From positions 1-64,000 of the forward strand of contig NZ_MKKY01000059.1 of assembly GCF_002091955.1 (NCBI RefSeq): a stretch of DNA of 64,000 bases. The letters are read 5' to 3'. Under the pieces are notes generated by a model. It searched no databases. It saw only the letters and a program-made list of their open reading frames with translations, and was not told where the DNA came from. Shown here piece by piece: positions 1-8,309 of this stretch. Numbering within the stretch: the stretch's first letter is position 1; every line of letters begins with the position of its first letter. The stretch is from Rhodococcus sp. 1168. GTDB lineage: Bacteria > Actinomycetota > Actinomycetes > Mycobacteriales > Mycobacteriaceae. Position numbers and translations under genes: made by a program.

Positions 1-105
1 CGGTAAACCCGGTCGGTGGGGTCGTGTCGCTGCGGTGAGGCGGGCTCCCGGAGGCCGATGATGAGGGTTCTCACGCCAACTCGTCACGACCCACCGGGGA
101 GCCCT

Positions 106-1430
106 GTGTCCGAGAATACGACTGTTTCCGCTTCTGCCGTAGCCGACACGATCATCCGCACCGTCGAACTCGGCGTCACCATCCGCGACGCTGCGATCGA
201 CGGCGACACCACGATCGTGTTCTGCGACCTGATCACCACCGCGGCCGGCTGTTGCCCCGGCTGCGACATGGTCGGGAAGTACCGTGACCGGATCGAACGC
301 AGAGTGAACGATGTTCCGGTGGTAGGGCACCCGCTGCAGCTACGGGTACGTGTTCCCCGCTACCGGTGCACGAACACATCCTGTGGCCGGGAAGTGTTCT
401 GCCACAACACCGACCGCCTCGCGAGGGCCGGGTGGTCCACCACCCGCCGCTGCGCGAGGTACGTCCTGCGGAGGTTGATCCTCGACCGCACCACCGTCGC
501 CGCCGTGGCCCGCGAACTCGGCCTGTCGTGGGACACCGTCAACGCGATCGCCGTCGACGCCACCACCACTGTGGTGGCCGCCGACACCACCCGCTTCGAC
601 GGTGTGCGGGTGATCGGGGTCGACGAACACAGGTGGGCGCACACCCGACACGCTGCTGGTGGTGGGTTCGTGACGGTCATCGTCGACCTGACGCCGGTCG
701 TCGACGGAACCGGCCCGGCGCGGTTGCTCGACCTGGTACCGGGGCGTTCGGCGGCGGCGCTGACGGGGTGGCTCGCACAGCGCACCGACTCTTTTCGAGC
801 GGGGATCGAGGTGGTGGCGATGGACGGGTTCGCGGCTACAAGAGCGCCGCCACCGGCAGCGTCCCCGATGCGGTGACGGTGATGGACCCGTTCCACGTCG
901 TCGCCCTCGCCGGAACGACACTGGACTTGTGCCGCCAGCGAGTGCAGCAGGACACCTGCGGGCACGGGGGCCGGACCGGTGACCCGCTGTATCGGACGAG
1001 GCGCACCCTGCGAACGAGGGAGGTGTTGCTGTCGGATCGTCAGAAAGGCAGGCTTGCAGCAACGTTCGCCGACCCGAACCACACTCCGGTGGAGGTGACG
1101 TGGGCGGTGTATCAACGGTTGATCGCCGCGTACGCCCACCCCGACCCGAAGCAGGGGCACCGGATTCTCACTCGATTGATCGACACCATCCGCACCGGCG
1201 TCCCGGACGGTCTCGAGGAGCTCGCCCAACTCGGGCGGACCCTGCACCGAAGGCGGGTGGACATTCTCGCCTACTTCACCCACCGGGCGTCGAACGGGCC
1301 GACCGAAGCGATCAACGGCAGATTGGAAGCGTTGCGGCGCAACGCTCTCGGATTCCGCAACCTCACGCACTACCGCATCCGATCACTACTGCACTGCGGC
1401 AACCTCACCCGCGCACTCGATGCACTCTAA
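106..1430 (+). pseudogene. ISL3-family transposase, frameshifted
   Basis: This is a DDE transposase of the ISL3 family. The N-terminal part has a Cys-rich zinc-binding stretch (CCPGCD, then CTNTSCGREVF) and an HTH-like segment. The first catalytic Asp is in VIGVDEH and the second in VAMDGF. After MDGFA, near 835, the reading frame moves by one base: GCGGCTAC is seen where GCGGGCTAC would keep MDGFAGYKSAA in frame. The other frame continues to a normal C-terminus containing SNGPTEAINGRLEALRR, which carries the catalytic Glu, and stops at 1430. The GTG at 106 follows a GGGGAG ribosome site. Parts before and after the shift add up to a full-length transposase, so a single deleted G best explains the break. 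The left end of the element lies before the window. A sequencing error in a G run could give the same picture. Confidence 0.85.
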
Positions 1431-1444
1431 AACCGGAAGAGCCC
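1425..1444. repeat. Right terminal inverted repeat of the ISL3 element
   Basis: The reverse complement begins GGGCTCTTCCGGTTTTAGAG, which matches the GGCTCTTC(C)GG-type ends of ISL3 elements. It overlaps the transposase stop codon. The matching left end is outside the window, so target duplication cannot be checked here. Confidence 0.7.
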
Positions 1445-1602
1445 AAAATGTCTACCTTGCGTGCGCTGATCTGGGTGTAGGTGTCACATTTGTCGGAGGT
1501 GTGGATGAACGCCTGCTGCCCCAAGGCATCAGCAATATCGCACTGTTGCCGCACAACCATGAACTGCTGGGGTTGATGCCTCTTGGAATAGCGCGACCGT
1601 GA
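1445..1602 (+). pseudogene. Nitroreductase-family 3' remnant cut by the IS
   Basis: Directly after the IS end an open frame reads QNVYLACADLGVGVTFVGG and ends with NHELLGLMPLGIARP and a stop. This pattern (QN.YLA...LG.GT..GG.D near the end, then LMPLG-P) is typical of the C-terminal third of FMN-dependent nitroreductases. No start codon or N-terminal part is present because the frame enters from the IS. I infer that the element inserted into a nitroreductase-like gene, or landed beside an existing fragment. About 330 bp of sequence with nothing recognisable follows before the next gene. Confidence 0.55.
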
Positions 1603-1934
1603 CCTCCTGGGACACGCTGCCCGACCTCGGATGGGGCCGTTCGCGTGAACGAGGTGCACGCTCCAGGGCGTTTGATGTTTTGACTATCCAGCGTGAACGG
1701 GTTCATGGCTTCCTGTGGAATTTACGGGCGCTGCTGATAATTCTTGGCTCCGTCCGCGGCCTGATGACCACCATGGTGCACGAAATGCCCTCCATTGGGA
1801 GTTCGCGACCGAACTACGCATCCCCAACCGTCGGGTCGTCGCTTCGGCGAGACGTACTTGCTCATCCGTCTCTTCGACGTGATACCAAAACTGGTCCGGG
1901 GGTCAAGTGGCCAGAAACCTGCATGAACACTCCG

Positions 1935-2330
1935 TTACAGGTTCGGCAGGTCGGTTGTGTCGTCTACAAGATTCGCGGCTTCGCGAAGGCCAAGACCGGG
2001 GTAGCTTTCGCGCAGCTTTTTGATCGCGGATATTCGTGACGACGACGAGGTCTTCGCTTTCCAGACTTCGCGCGTGGGAACACTGCTGGGTTCGACCCGT
2101 GTCACCTCGGGCGAGGAGGCGCGATTGCGTCTTCGACGCTGCCGCACGATAGACGTGGCAATGATGGCAAACGCCAGGAGATATAGAACAGCGAATGTGA
2201 TGTTCCACGGTGAGGGCTCGTCGATGACGTTGCCGACGATCTGCGCGACCAGCACGACCGAAACCACTACTAGATAAACAGTTCCCCATCGGTCGACGGT
2301 GGGGTTGTCATACCACTTCCGCTTGGTCAT
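1935..2330 (-). CDS. Small membrane protein with an L7/L12-like C-terminal domain
   Basis: The 131-residue protein has two predicted membrane segments (about residues 17-35 and 43-62), a basic stretch (RQRRRRNR) and a Ser/Thr-rich linker. It ends in ISAIKKLRESYPGLGLREA followed by ANLVD. That ending resembles the C-terminal fold of ribosomal protein bL12 (IK.(I/L)RE.TGLGLKEAK.LV), which also occurs at the ends of small actinobacterial membrane proteins. No enzymatic role is visible. The gene is followed on the same strand by nothing coding until the IS region, and the gene at 2343-3047 lies just upstream on the same strand, 12 bp away, so the two may be co-transcribed. Confidence 0.65.
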   Translation of the reverse strand: MTKRKWYDNPTVDRWGTVYLVVVSVVLVAQIVGNVIDEPSPWNITFAVLYLLAFAIIATSIVRQRRRRNRASSPEVTRVEPSSVPTREVWKAKTSSSSRISAIKKLRESYPGLGLREAANLVDDTTDLPNL

Positions 2331-2342
2331 GACTCCGGCCTT

Positions 2343-3047
2343 TCATCTGTTGAGTTTGTCGTTATCAGCGGTGACGACTTGACCGACTCTCGCTGGCCAG
2401 GATTCGATTTCGGGGATCGCGCGGACAGCGTCGACGGTCTGTCTGCTGCCTCCGAGGTAGACGCACGGAAAGTCGAAGTGGGCGACCATGCACCATGAAT
2501 GGTCGGCGGGCCACCAGATGTGCGGTGACAAGGCCCGGTAGGAGAGCGTGGCGCGTGCGCCGGGGCCGCGAAGCAGAAAGTAGTTGTCGCCGTTGATGAC
2601 CGCGGTCGGCGTCGTCGCGCGTATGTCGTCGAGTGAGGTGTTGCCTTCCCAGATGGCGAACCAGCAATCGTCGGGCGTGCTGGTGTGTTCGGCGAGAACC
2701 TGTACCACCCGCGTAAGCTGGCTCGTCCAATCGAGGACAGGTGTGGCGGCGGTCGGGGGGTTCGACTGGAGGGACCCACGTTCGCCCTTCGCTTCGATTG
2801 CGTGCAGTTCCATCTCGGCGTGGGCGATTGCCCCGGTGTGGCGTGCGATGTCGGACCAGCGAACCAGGCTCGTGTTGCCGTTCTGATCGGATACACGCAC
2901 CGGATACAAGATTCGGGCATAGGCGTCGAACGTGGCGGGAACGAGGGACCCGATTGTAGTGGTGGGTGCGAATTTCAGGTTGTCGGCAACCCAGCGGCTC
3001 TCCGAGACATCCTGCTGAAGATCGTTGTCCGTCCACTCGTCTTCCAC
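2343..3047 (-). CDS. Conserved hypothetical protein
   Basis: A 234-residue soluble, acidic protein with no signal peptide or membrane segment. Near the end it carries WWPADHSWCMVAHFDFPCVY followed by LGGS, a Trp-rich signature (WPADRSWFV..DFD..YVGGS) that I recognise from actinobacterial hypothetical proteins without known function. Earlier it has DDCWFAIWEG and a segment around NYFLLRGP. It starts with ATG and ends 12 bp before the L7/L12-like membrane protein, so the pair could form an operon. Codon use is like the rest of the window. I cannot assign a function. Confidence 0.65.
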   Translation of the reverse strand: MEDEWTDNDLQQDVSESRWVADNLKFAPTTTIGSLVPATFDAYARILYPVRVSDQNGNTSLVRWSDIARHTGAIAHAEMELHAIEAKGERGSLQSNPPTAATPVLDWTSQLTRVVQVLAEHTSTPDDCWFAIWEGNTSLDDIRATTPTAVINGDNYFLLRGPGARATLSYRALSPHIWWPADHSWCMVAHFDFPCVYLGGSRQTVDAVRAIPEIESWPARVGQVVTADNDKLNR

Positions 3048-3125
3048 AGCGACAGTCTCTCAGAAGGAGTCGAGAGGTAGTCGTCCTCAGCCCAAGTGCA
3101 TCTGGCGTGTCCCCGGTGAACCAGG

Positions 3126-3297
3126 TACACGCCAGAACGTTCTCGACCGCCAGCGTTGGTCCACCCGGGAGCAGCTACGTCTGGCGATCCTGACCTGGAT
3201 CGACCGGACCTATCACCGCCGGCGTCGCCAACGACGCCTCTGCAAACTCACGCCAATCGAGGTTGAGACAATCAATCAGAGCGCAAACGCGGCCTGA
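3126..3297 (+). pseudogene. IS3-type transposase C-terminal fragment
   Basis: An open frame reads QNVLDRQRWSTREQLRLAIL, then WIDRTYHRRRRQRRL and LTPIEVETI before a stop. This is the C-terminal end of an IS3-family (OrfB, integrase-fold) transposase. The catalytic DDE core and OrfA are absent upstream, where the sequence belongs to the hypothetical gene on the other strand. It is a small scar of a second mobile element next to the ISL3 copy. Confidence 0.7.
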
Positions 3298-3298
3298 A

Positions 3299-3770
3299 TC
3301 ACTCAAACCTACGAGTCACGAGAGTGCCGCATCCAGAGTTGTCGAGGGCAACGTCGTCATCCATGACTGCAATTATGTGCCAAGGCGTTTCGTAGCTTCC
3401 GTTCGCTATTCGGTTCGGGGCAATGCTCTCGGTCCCGAGACCCGGACCCAGTCACACTTCGACTGCACGCCGCCAGAATCGACACCGTGGGAAACGAAAC
3501 CGTGGGAAACGAAACCGTGTACCGGCCCGGTGGGATGTCCACTCCGACAACGTGAACGCCATCACCCGTGATGGTAAGGGGAGTCGGTATTGCGATGACG
3601 GAGCCTACACGTGCGATTGCAAAGTGGATTGCGAAATCATCCAACTCCCCGTATCCGCCCTCGGTGGCAATCGCAAAGGCAGCAAAGATTGCAGTAACCG
3701 CCGCCTTGCCCCGACCTTCACACGGCCGATATTGAAGGAGAAGCGGCAGAGCATGGCGTCTCATGCACAC
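3299..3770 (-). pseudogene. Frameshifted exported-protein gene (DIPPG-type)
   Basis: One frame carries a hydrophobic N-terminal region (AIFAAFAIATEGG) and then ITGDGVHVVGVDIPPGRYTV, typical of small exported actinobacterial proteins with a dG.h.VGvDI.PGtY motif. The expected continuation (GGVQSKCDWVRVSG, then IAPNRIANGSYETPWHII and NSGCGTLVT) is present but in other frames, so at least two frameshifts separate the parts. A 15-bp tandem duplication (GTGGGAAACGAAACC twice, 3488-3517) lies at the first break. Homologues normally form one chain with paired Cys residues, one in a CxWxR motif and one near GCG at the end. The gene is almost certainly inactive. Confidence 0.55.
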
Positions 3771-4006
3771 CCCTGACGATTCACGATCGCGGCAGACGCG
3801 TCTACCTGCTGTAACAACGCACGCGTGGACGCGGAGAGCGCGGTGAGGTCAGTAGCGGCGGGCCGCCGAGCGCACAGCCGTCGGGTCTTCAGATGCGTCC
3901 GTCTCCCGTCGCCTTGTCCGAGTGGATCCAACCAATGGTCGAGCAGCATCGGATTTACGAAGTCGCGGGCGGACGGGCTGGGTTCTCTCAATGAGTCGAT
4001 GTCCAT
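3761..4006 (-). CDS. Small hypothetical ORF (uncertain)
   Basis: An 81-codon frame starts with ATG and contains RDFVNPMLLDHWLDPLG. It has no signal peptide, membrane segment or family motif I recognise. Third codon positions are only moderately G/C-rich. It slightly overlaps the decayed gene at 3299-3770 and lies downstream of two hypothetical genes on the same strand. It could be a remnant or chance. Confidence 0.25.
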   Translation of the reverse strand: MDIDSLREPSPSARDFVNPMLLDHWLDPLGQGDGRRTHLKTRRLCARRPAATDLTALSASTRALLQQVDASAAIVNRQGCA

Positions 4007-4114
4007 GAATGTCAGGCCGTCTCTGCGGGTCTCGAGGTATCGCGCTTGGGAACCTATCGATGGTCAGGTGTCTCCTCGCGTGCTCGGCTGAGAGAGCGAT
4101 TGTCGGTTCCTTGC

Positions 4115-4633
4115 TCAGTCTGCGCGGTCGTCTGCGGCTCGGTCGAGCAGGCCTGCGACGTCCAATTCCGTCGGCCACTGCATGACGGGCCAGTCGGCTT
4201 GAAAGGTCTTGCTGCCTCCCCGGGCGGTGACAGCGATTCGACCTCGCGAATCGATCGTGATCGAGGGCCGCGTCGTGCGCACCGGCACACTGGTCAGCGG
4301 GAGAAATGTGCGTCCGCTGTAGATGGTGAGAAGCCAGAATTGTTCGGTGCGGTCGTAGGTCACCGGTCCTGGTAGCGGCCACCAGCCAGCCGGACCGGTG
4401 CCGTCCGGTGGATGGGCGATCGTCCATGCATAATCGCCGACCTGGCCTCCAAAGAAGTGACGGCCTGTTGGCCATATCGTGCCGTCGGGCCGCAGGCTGA
4501 GGTCTGCTTGGACAACACCGATGTCGGGACCCTGAACCAAGCGCAGAGGGTTTCCAGCGAAGAAGGGCTCACTGCGACGGCGGCGATCTATGGGCTCGGG
4601 GATCGGTCTAGAGGTCGACTGACCGTCGAGCAT
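4115..4633 (-). CDS. Hypothetical protein
   Basis: A 172-residue protein without signal peptide or membrane segment. It is rich in Trp, Pro and Gly (for example GPAGWWPLPG and RTEQFWLLTIYSG) and reads like a beta-rich fold. It starts inside the end of the upstream gene at 4608-5534, overlapping by 26 bp in another frame. That fits translational coupling, but one ancestral protein split by a frameshift near 4620 is also possible. I do not recognise the family. Confidence 0.5.
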   Translation of the reverse strand: MLDGQSTSRPIPEPIDRRRRSEPFFAGNPLRLVQGPDIGVVQADLSLRPDGTIWPTGRHFFGGQVGDYAWTIAHPPDGTGPAGWWPLPGPVTYDRTEQFWLLTIYSGRTFLPLTSVPVRTTRPSITIDSRGRIAVTARGGSKTFQADWPVMQWPTELDVAGLLDRAADDRAD

Positions 4634-5534
4634 TACCCCGCACGAGCTGCTTGCGCTGTCCGCGCGCTCCCACGACGGCCACGAAGTAGTCGTCGACTAC
4701 AGCGACAGAGTTCACGTAGCCGTCGACGGCTGGGACATCGATCGGGTCGGAACCGGGGCGGTACAGCCGCCAGGTCGCGTCGCCGGCGAAGGTCAGCAGG
4801 GTTTCGTCGTTGACCGTGGCGGTGTAGGTGGGGCGTTCGTCGACCTGAACAGGTTTGTTGCCGGGCGACAGCCAATAGGTGCCGTCAGCTCCCGTGACCC
4901 AGCACCCTGACGGCGTCGCCCGGACGTAGCGTCTGTCGCCGATCGCGCCCGGCAACAGGTATTCGGTCACCCGCTGGTGGGCGTCGACGCTGACCGCCAG
5001 CGGGAGGGAGTCGTCGATAGACCACAGCAGATCGCCGGCGACCGAGATGTCACTCGGCTCGATGCTGGGGCGAGCGGGGATGGGCGGGACATCGTCGAGA
5101 TCGAGGTCGACAACCACCGAAGTCTCTCCGTCGACGTACTCCGCGTCGTCCTCGAGCATGCGGTGATCGAAGAAGCGAGGCGCCGCCTCGACGTCGCGTG
5201 TTCTGCGGGAGCCGGGTTTGGGGGCGATTGTTCCATCGGGCCCGCGGCGGAAGCGGTGGCCGATCATCTGCACACGGGTCACTCGGCCGCGGAAGCGGCC
5301 ACCGGGATCACCCGCGTAAACACCCAGGAAGCGGCCGGTCAACTCGATGTCACCGGTGCGGGGCCGGAAGCCGCGCCAGGTAGCAGTCCACCCGTCACCG
5401 CGGAGAAGGCCGTTCCACTGCCATCGGCGGGGAGAGTCGGGGCCCGTGTACTGCCGAATAGGCTTCTTCGTCGTCGATTCGAGCTGCGCTCGGATGACAA
5501 CGACTTCGACCGCGCGCTGCGTGGAACGACACAC
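4608..5534 (-). CDS. Hypothetical protein, beta-rich repeat-like
   Basis: A protein of up to 308 residues. The N-terminal part has a Trp/Arg/Gly-rich segment (WQWNGLLRGDGWTATWRGFR). The C-terminal half has short repeats of hydrophobic-Gly-Asp-Thr pattern (VTGADGTYWLSPG, LTFAGDATWRLYRPG, VAVVDDYFVAVVGARG) that look like beta-propeller or beta-sandwich blades. No signal peptide, lipobox or membrane helix is seen. The first codons (MCRSTQRA) are an uncertain start, since no good ribosome site precedes them. The 3' end overlaps the next gene by 26 bp. I do not recognise the family. Confidence 0.5.
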   Translation of the reverse strand: MCRSTQRAVEVVVIRAQLESTTKKPIRQYTGPDSPRRWQWNGLLRGDGWTATWRGFRPRTGDIELTGRFLGVYAGDPGGRFRGRVTRVQMIGHRFRRGPDGTIAPKPGSRRTRDVEAAPRFFDHRMLEDDAEYVDGETSVVVDLDLDDVPPIPARPSIEPSDISVAGDLLWSIDDSLPLAVSVDAHQRVTEYLLPGAIGDRRYVRATPSGCWVTGADGTYWLSPGNKPVQVDERPTYTATVNDETLLTFAGDATWRLYRPGSDPIDVPAVDGYVNSVAVVDDYFVAVVGARGQRKQLVRGNARRSVDL

Positions 5535-5704
5535 CGTCGCTGACAGTCACTGTCCAGCTGAAATTCGCAGGAGGCTGCATGAGCAGGGCATGAGATCGAC
5601 TACAGGGCGTCGCGCGATCGTAGCCACTCGCGTCAAAGTGTCGGAGCACACGAGAACGCCGCGGCAGTCACCGGTGGGCCCGGGCGGTGTTTCTCTCGGT
5701 CGCG

Positions 5705-5920
5705 TCATGAGTCAGCGGCTGCCCATTCGCCGTCGTCGTTTCGTAGGTACTCGATCGATGTGTCACTGATGCGGGCAGTTCGGGGGTTGAGCCAGTGGGT
5801 GGCGTCGGGTGTCCAACCGGCAAGGACGCTTGCGCTCTCGGCGCCGGGCAGGTGCACAGGCCACCGCGGTGCCGGTGGCGGTGAGGTAACGCCCAGATGG
5901 TGGGACCAGCTATCCCCACA
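5705..5920 (-). pseudogene. Possible gene fragment
   Basis: The frame contains PGAESASVLAGWTPDATHWL then ISDTSIEYLRNDDGEWAAAD and a stop, which reads like real coding sequence with G/C-rich third positions. There is no ATG in the open frame, and only a GTG at 5857 that would give 50 residues. The upstream part is closed by a stop at 5921-5923. I take it as a leftover 3' end of a gene of unknown function. The surrounding 5535-6293 interval shows nothing else that I can support. Confidence 0.3.
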
Positions 5921-6293
5921 TCATTGGGATTCGACTACTTGGAGTTCAACCGACAACGACTGACACCAACGTCATGACCCGCAATCGCTTGCAGGGGTGC
6001 TGGCCGGCGTACTTGCGTCTTCTAGTTGGCGGCAACTACTTGCTCACCAGAGGGCGAGGGAGAAGCCCGCGATTTCGGCTGCGAGGATCCGTTTTTCGAT
6101 CGCGTGGGCGTCCTCGTCGGGCAAGCGCAGAGTCGGCTTTGGTCAATGCACAGGAACAGAATGGCTGGTGGCGCTGGATTCCGCACACGGCCGGTCATTC
6201 GTTTGGATGAACTGAGCACTGGTTTCTGTGCGCTGCCAACGGTCCGGATAGTCTGTTTCATTGAGAGTCCGCGGTTGTGATTGGAGTGCGTTT

Positions 6294-8309
6294 GTGAGTT
6301 CACCGATGTTGGCAAAAGGTCAGAACGTGTCGCTACCAGAGGTGACGAGCGTGCTCGATATCGTTGTCTCGTGGGTCGATTCGGATCGCGACCTCGATGC
6401 CTCCGCGTTGCTGGTTGGCGTGGACGACAAGGTCCGCTCGGATGCCGACTTTGTGTTCTACAATCAGTCCGAGTCCGCGGAAGCGGCGGTTCGCTATTTG
6501 GGTAGCAGTAGTACCGATGAGGGTAAACAGGAGCGGATCTCAATTCAGCTGGCCTCGGTGCCGGTTGACGTCGTGAAGATTGTGATCGCTGGCAGTTCGA
6601 GTGATCTGGCGTTGGGGGAGTTCGGGAAGCTCGCGTTGCAGGTGCGTGATCAGTCGGGTTCGGTTCTCGGGGAGTTCATCACCGCAGACGCGGATACCGA
6701 GCGAGCGTTGGTCTTCGGCGAAATCTATCGACGAGACGGTTCCTGGAAGCTTCGTGCTGTGGGGCAGGGCTGGCAATCAGGTTTGGCAGGGTTGGCCGCT
6801 GACTTCGGAGTCGATGTCGACGATAGCGAAGCCTCAGAGGCTACCGAGGACATCGTCGTCGCCGAGGTCATCGAGGCAACCACCCGCACCGTCGCAGCTG
6901 ACGGCGAAATTGTCGAGGTCGCGTTGAACACTGTCTATGCGCCCAAACGCGGGGTCCGCACGAAGAAGCCGACCGCGAAGAAGGCGGCGATGCCACAGTT
7001 CACTCTTGCGGGCGCGGAGACATGGCAGAGCGCTCGGTTGTTCTCGATTTCCGGTGTGGGGTCGGGAGAGGAGCAGGAGAAGCGTGCGACGTCGGCGCTG
7101 ATTGCGACGATGCAGGCTGTCCGGCCCTTTGCACGCGCGATCTGCTCGCGAGCGGGGGCACCGGCGGGGCCGTTCGAAGGCTATCTGGAGGTTCCGTTCG
7201 TAAAAGGCGAAGGCAAGGTCATCCCCGACGGAGTGTTTCGGGTCTCGCGTGCTGGGCACGTGTGGACGGCGTTGCTGGAGGTGAAGACCGGTAGTGGCCG
7301 GTTGCAGAAAGAACAGTTGGAGAATTATCTCGATGTGGCGCGCCGACACAAATACGAGGTGGTGCTCAGTTTGTCCAACGATATTCCGGCGTCTGCGGGG
7401 GAGTTGCCGGTGGAGGTGAGCAAGTCCAAGCTCACGAAAGTCGCACTGCGTCATATTTCGTGGTCCGAGATCATTCACGAAGCTCGAATGTTGCTCTCTC
7501 ATGGCGGTCTGACGGATCCATTGCAGGTGTGGATTCTCGACGAGTTCGTGCGGTACCTGACGCATCCGAAGTCGGGGGCGACAGAGTTCGTGGATATGGG
7601 TCGCCATTGGGTGGCGGTACGTGATTCGGTGGCTGCCGGGACGTTACGGCTTAGTGATGCAAAAGGATTGGCGGTGGCCAATACCTGGGCGTCGTTGTCG
7701 CGGCATCTGGCGTTGCGCATGACTGCGGAGTTGGGTGCGAGCGTGAAATATTATTTGCCGCGTAAGTTGAGCGGCGATCCTCAGGCCAGAAATGAGTACC
7801 TAGTCGAGCGGCTTGCGTCGACTGGAACGTTGGCGGCGACGCTGCGCATTCCCGATGCTGCTGGTGATTTGACGGTCGAGGCGGATTTGCGGACCAACAA
7901 GATTCAGTGCAGCACCGCGATCGACGCACCCGATGATGGGACTGCGCTCAAGCGAACGTCTTGGCTGATAAAACAGCTCAAGGATGCGCCTGCGGAGACT
8001 TTGGTGGAAGCGGTGTTCTCGGATGCGGCGGAGATTTCGTGTGAGAGTCTGGCGACAGTCCGCGGGGATGCGAAGTCGTTGACGGCGGGCCGGGCCAGTG
8101 TGCTCGCGCGGTTCACGTTGACGGCGCCGACGAAAATGGGAAGCAAGCGGTCCGGTTCGGCGGCGGGGTTCATCGGGAGCATCACCGATGGCGTCGACGA
8201 GTTCTATCGCACAGTGCTGCAACCACTCAAGCCGTGGGTGCCGTCCGCCCCGGAAGCCGGTGATCGCGAGTCGGTCGCCGTAGCGGACACGAGGGCTAAG
8301 CGTTCGTGA
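6294..8309 (+). CDS. TerD-domain protein fused to a PD-(D/E)XK nuclease-like domain
   Basis: A 671-residue protein read from the GTG at 6294, which has GGAG ten bases upstream; an ATG at 6306 begins the classic TerD start MLAKGQNVSLPEV. Residues about 5-165 form a TerD (tellurium/stress) domain with the expected VSWVDSDRDLDASAL, DFVFYNQ and DGSWKLRAVGQGW elements. TerD domains bind Ca2+ in known members. A linker rich in Lys/Ala follows. The next domain has IPDGVF (Asp312), ALLEVKTGSG (Glu329, Lys331) and KEQLENYL (Gln341, Tyr345). That is the D...ExK...QxxxY layout of RecB-like PD-(D/E)XK nucleases. The C-terminal 250 residues are unassigned. No ter operon neighbours are present. Nuclease activity is an inference from motifs. 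Confidence 0.8.
   Translation: MSSPMLAKGQNVSLPEVTSVLDIVVSWVDSDRDLDASALLVGVDDKVRSDADFVFYNQSESAEAAVRYLGSSSTDEGKQERISIQLASVPVDVVKIVIAGSSSDLALGEFGKLALQVRDQSGSVLGEFITADADTERALVFGEIYRRDGSWKLRAVGQGWQSGLAGLAADFGVDVDDSEASEATEDIVVAEVIEATTRTVAADGEIVEVALNTVYAPKRGVRTKKPTAKKAAMPQFTLAGAETWQSARLFSISGVGSGEEQEKRATSALIATMQAVRPFARAICSRAGAPAGPFEGYLEVPFVKGEGKVIPDGVFRVSRAGHVWTALLEVKTGSGRLQKEQLENYLDVARRHKYEVVLSLSNDIPASAGELPVEVSKSKLTKVALRHISWSEIIHEARMLLSHGGLTDPLQVWILDEFVRYLTHPKSGATEFVDMGRHWVAVRDSVAAGTLRLSDAKGLAVANTWASLSRHLALRMTAELGASVKYYLPRKLSGDPQARNEYLVERLASTGTLAATLRIPDAAGDLTVEADLRTNKIQCSTAIDAPDDGTALKRTSWLIKQLKDAPAETLVEAVFSDAAEISCESLATVRGDAKSLTAGRASVLARFTLTAPTKMGSKRSGSAAGFIGSITDGVDEFYRTVLQPLKPWVPSAPEAGDRESVAVADTRAKRS

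Noticed and set aside
780-900. Programmed frameshift in the ISL3 transposase
   Set aside because: ISL3 transposases are normally read in one frame and there is no slippery heptamer at the break. A one-base deletion is simpler.
340-1370. Two long minus-strand frames across the transposase
   Set aside because: They are antisense shadows of the transposase, rich in Arg, Pro and Ser without any family motif.
1599-2039. 146-codon + strand frame
   Set aside because: Composition is unlike coding sequence, it has no motif, and its end overlaps the L7/L12-like membrane gene on the other strand.
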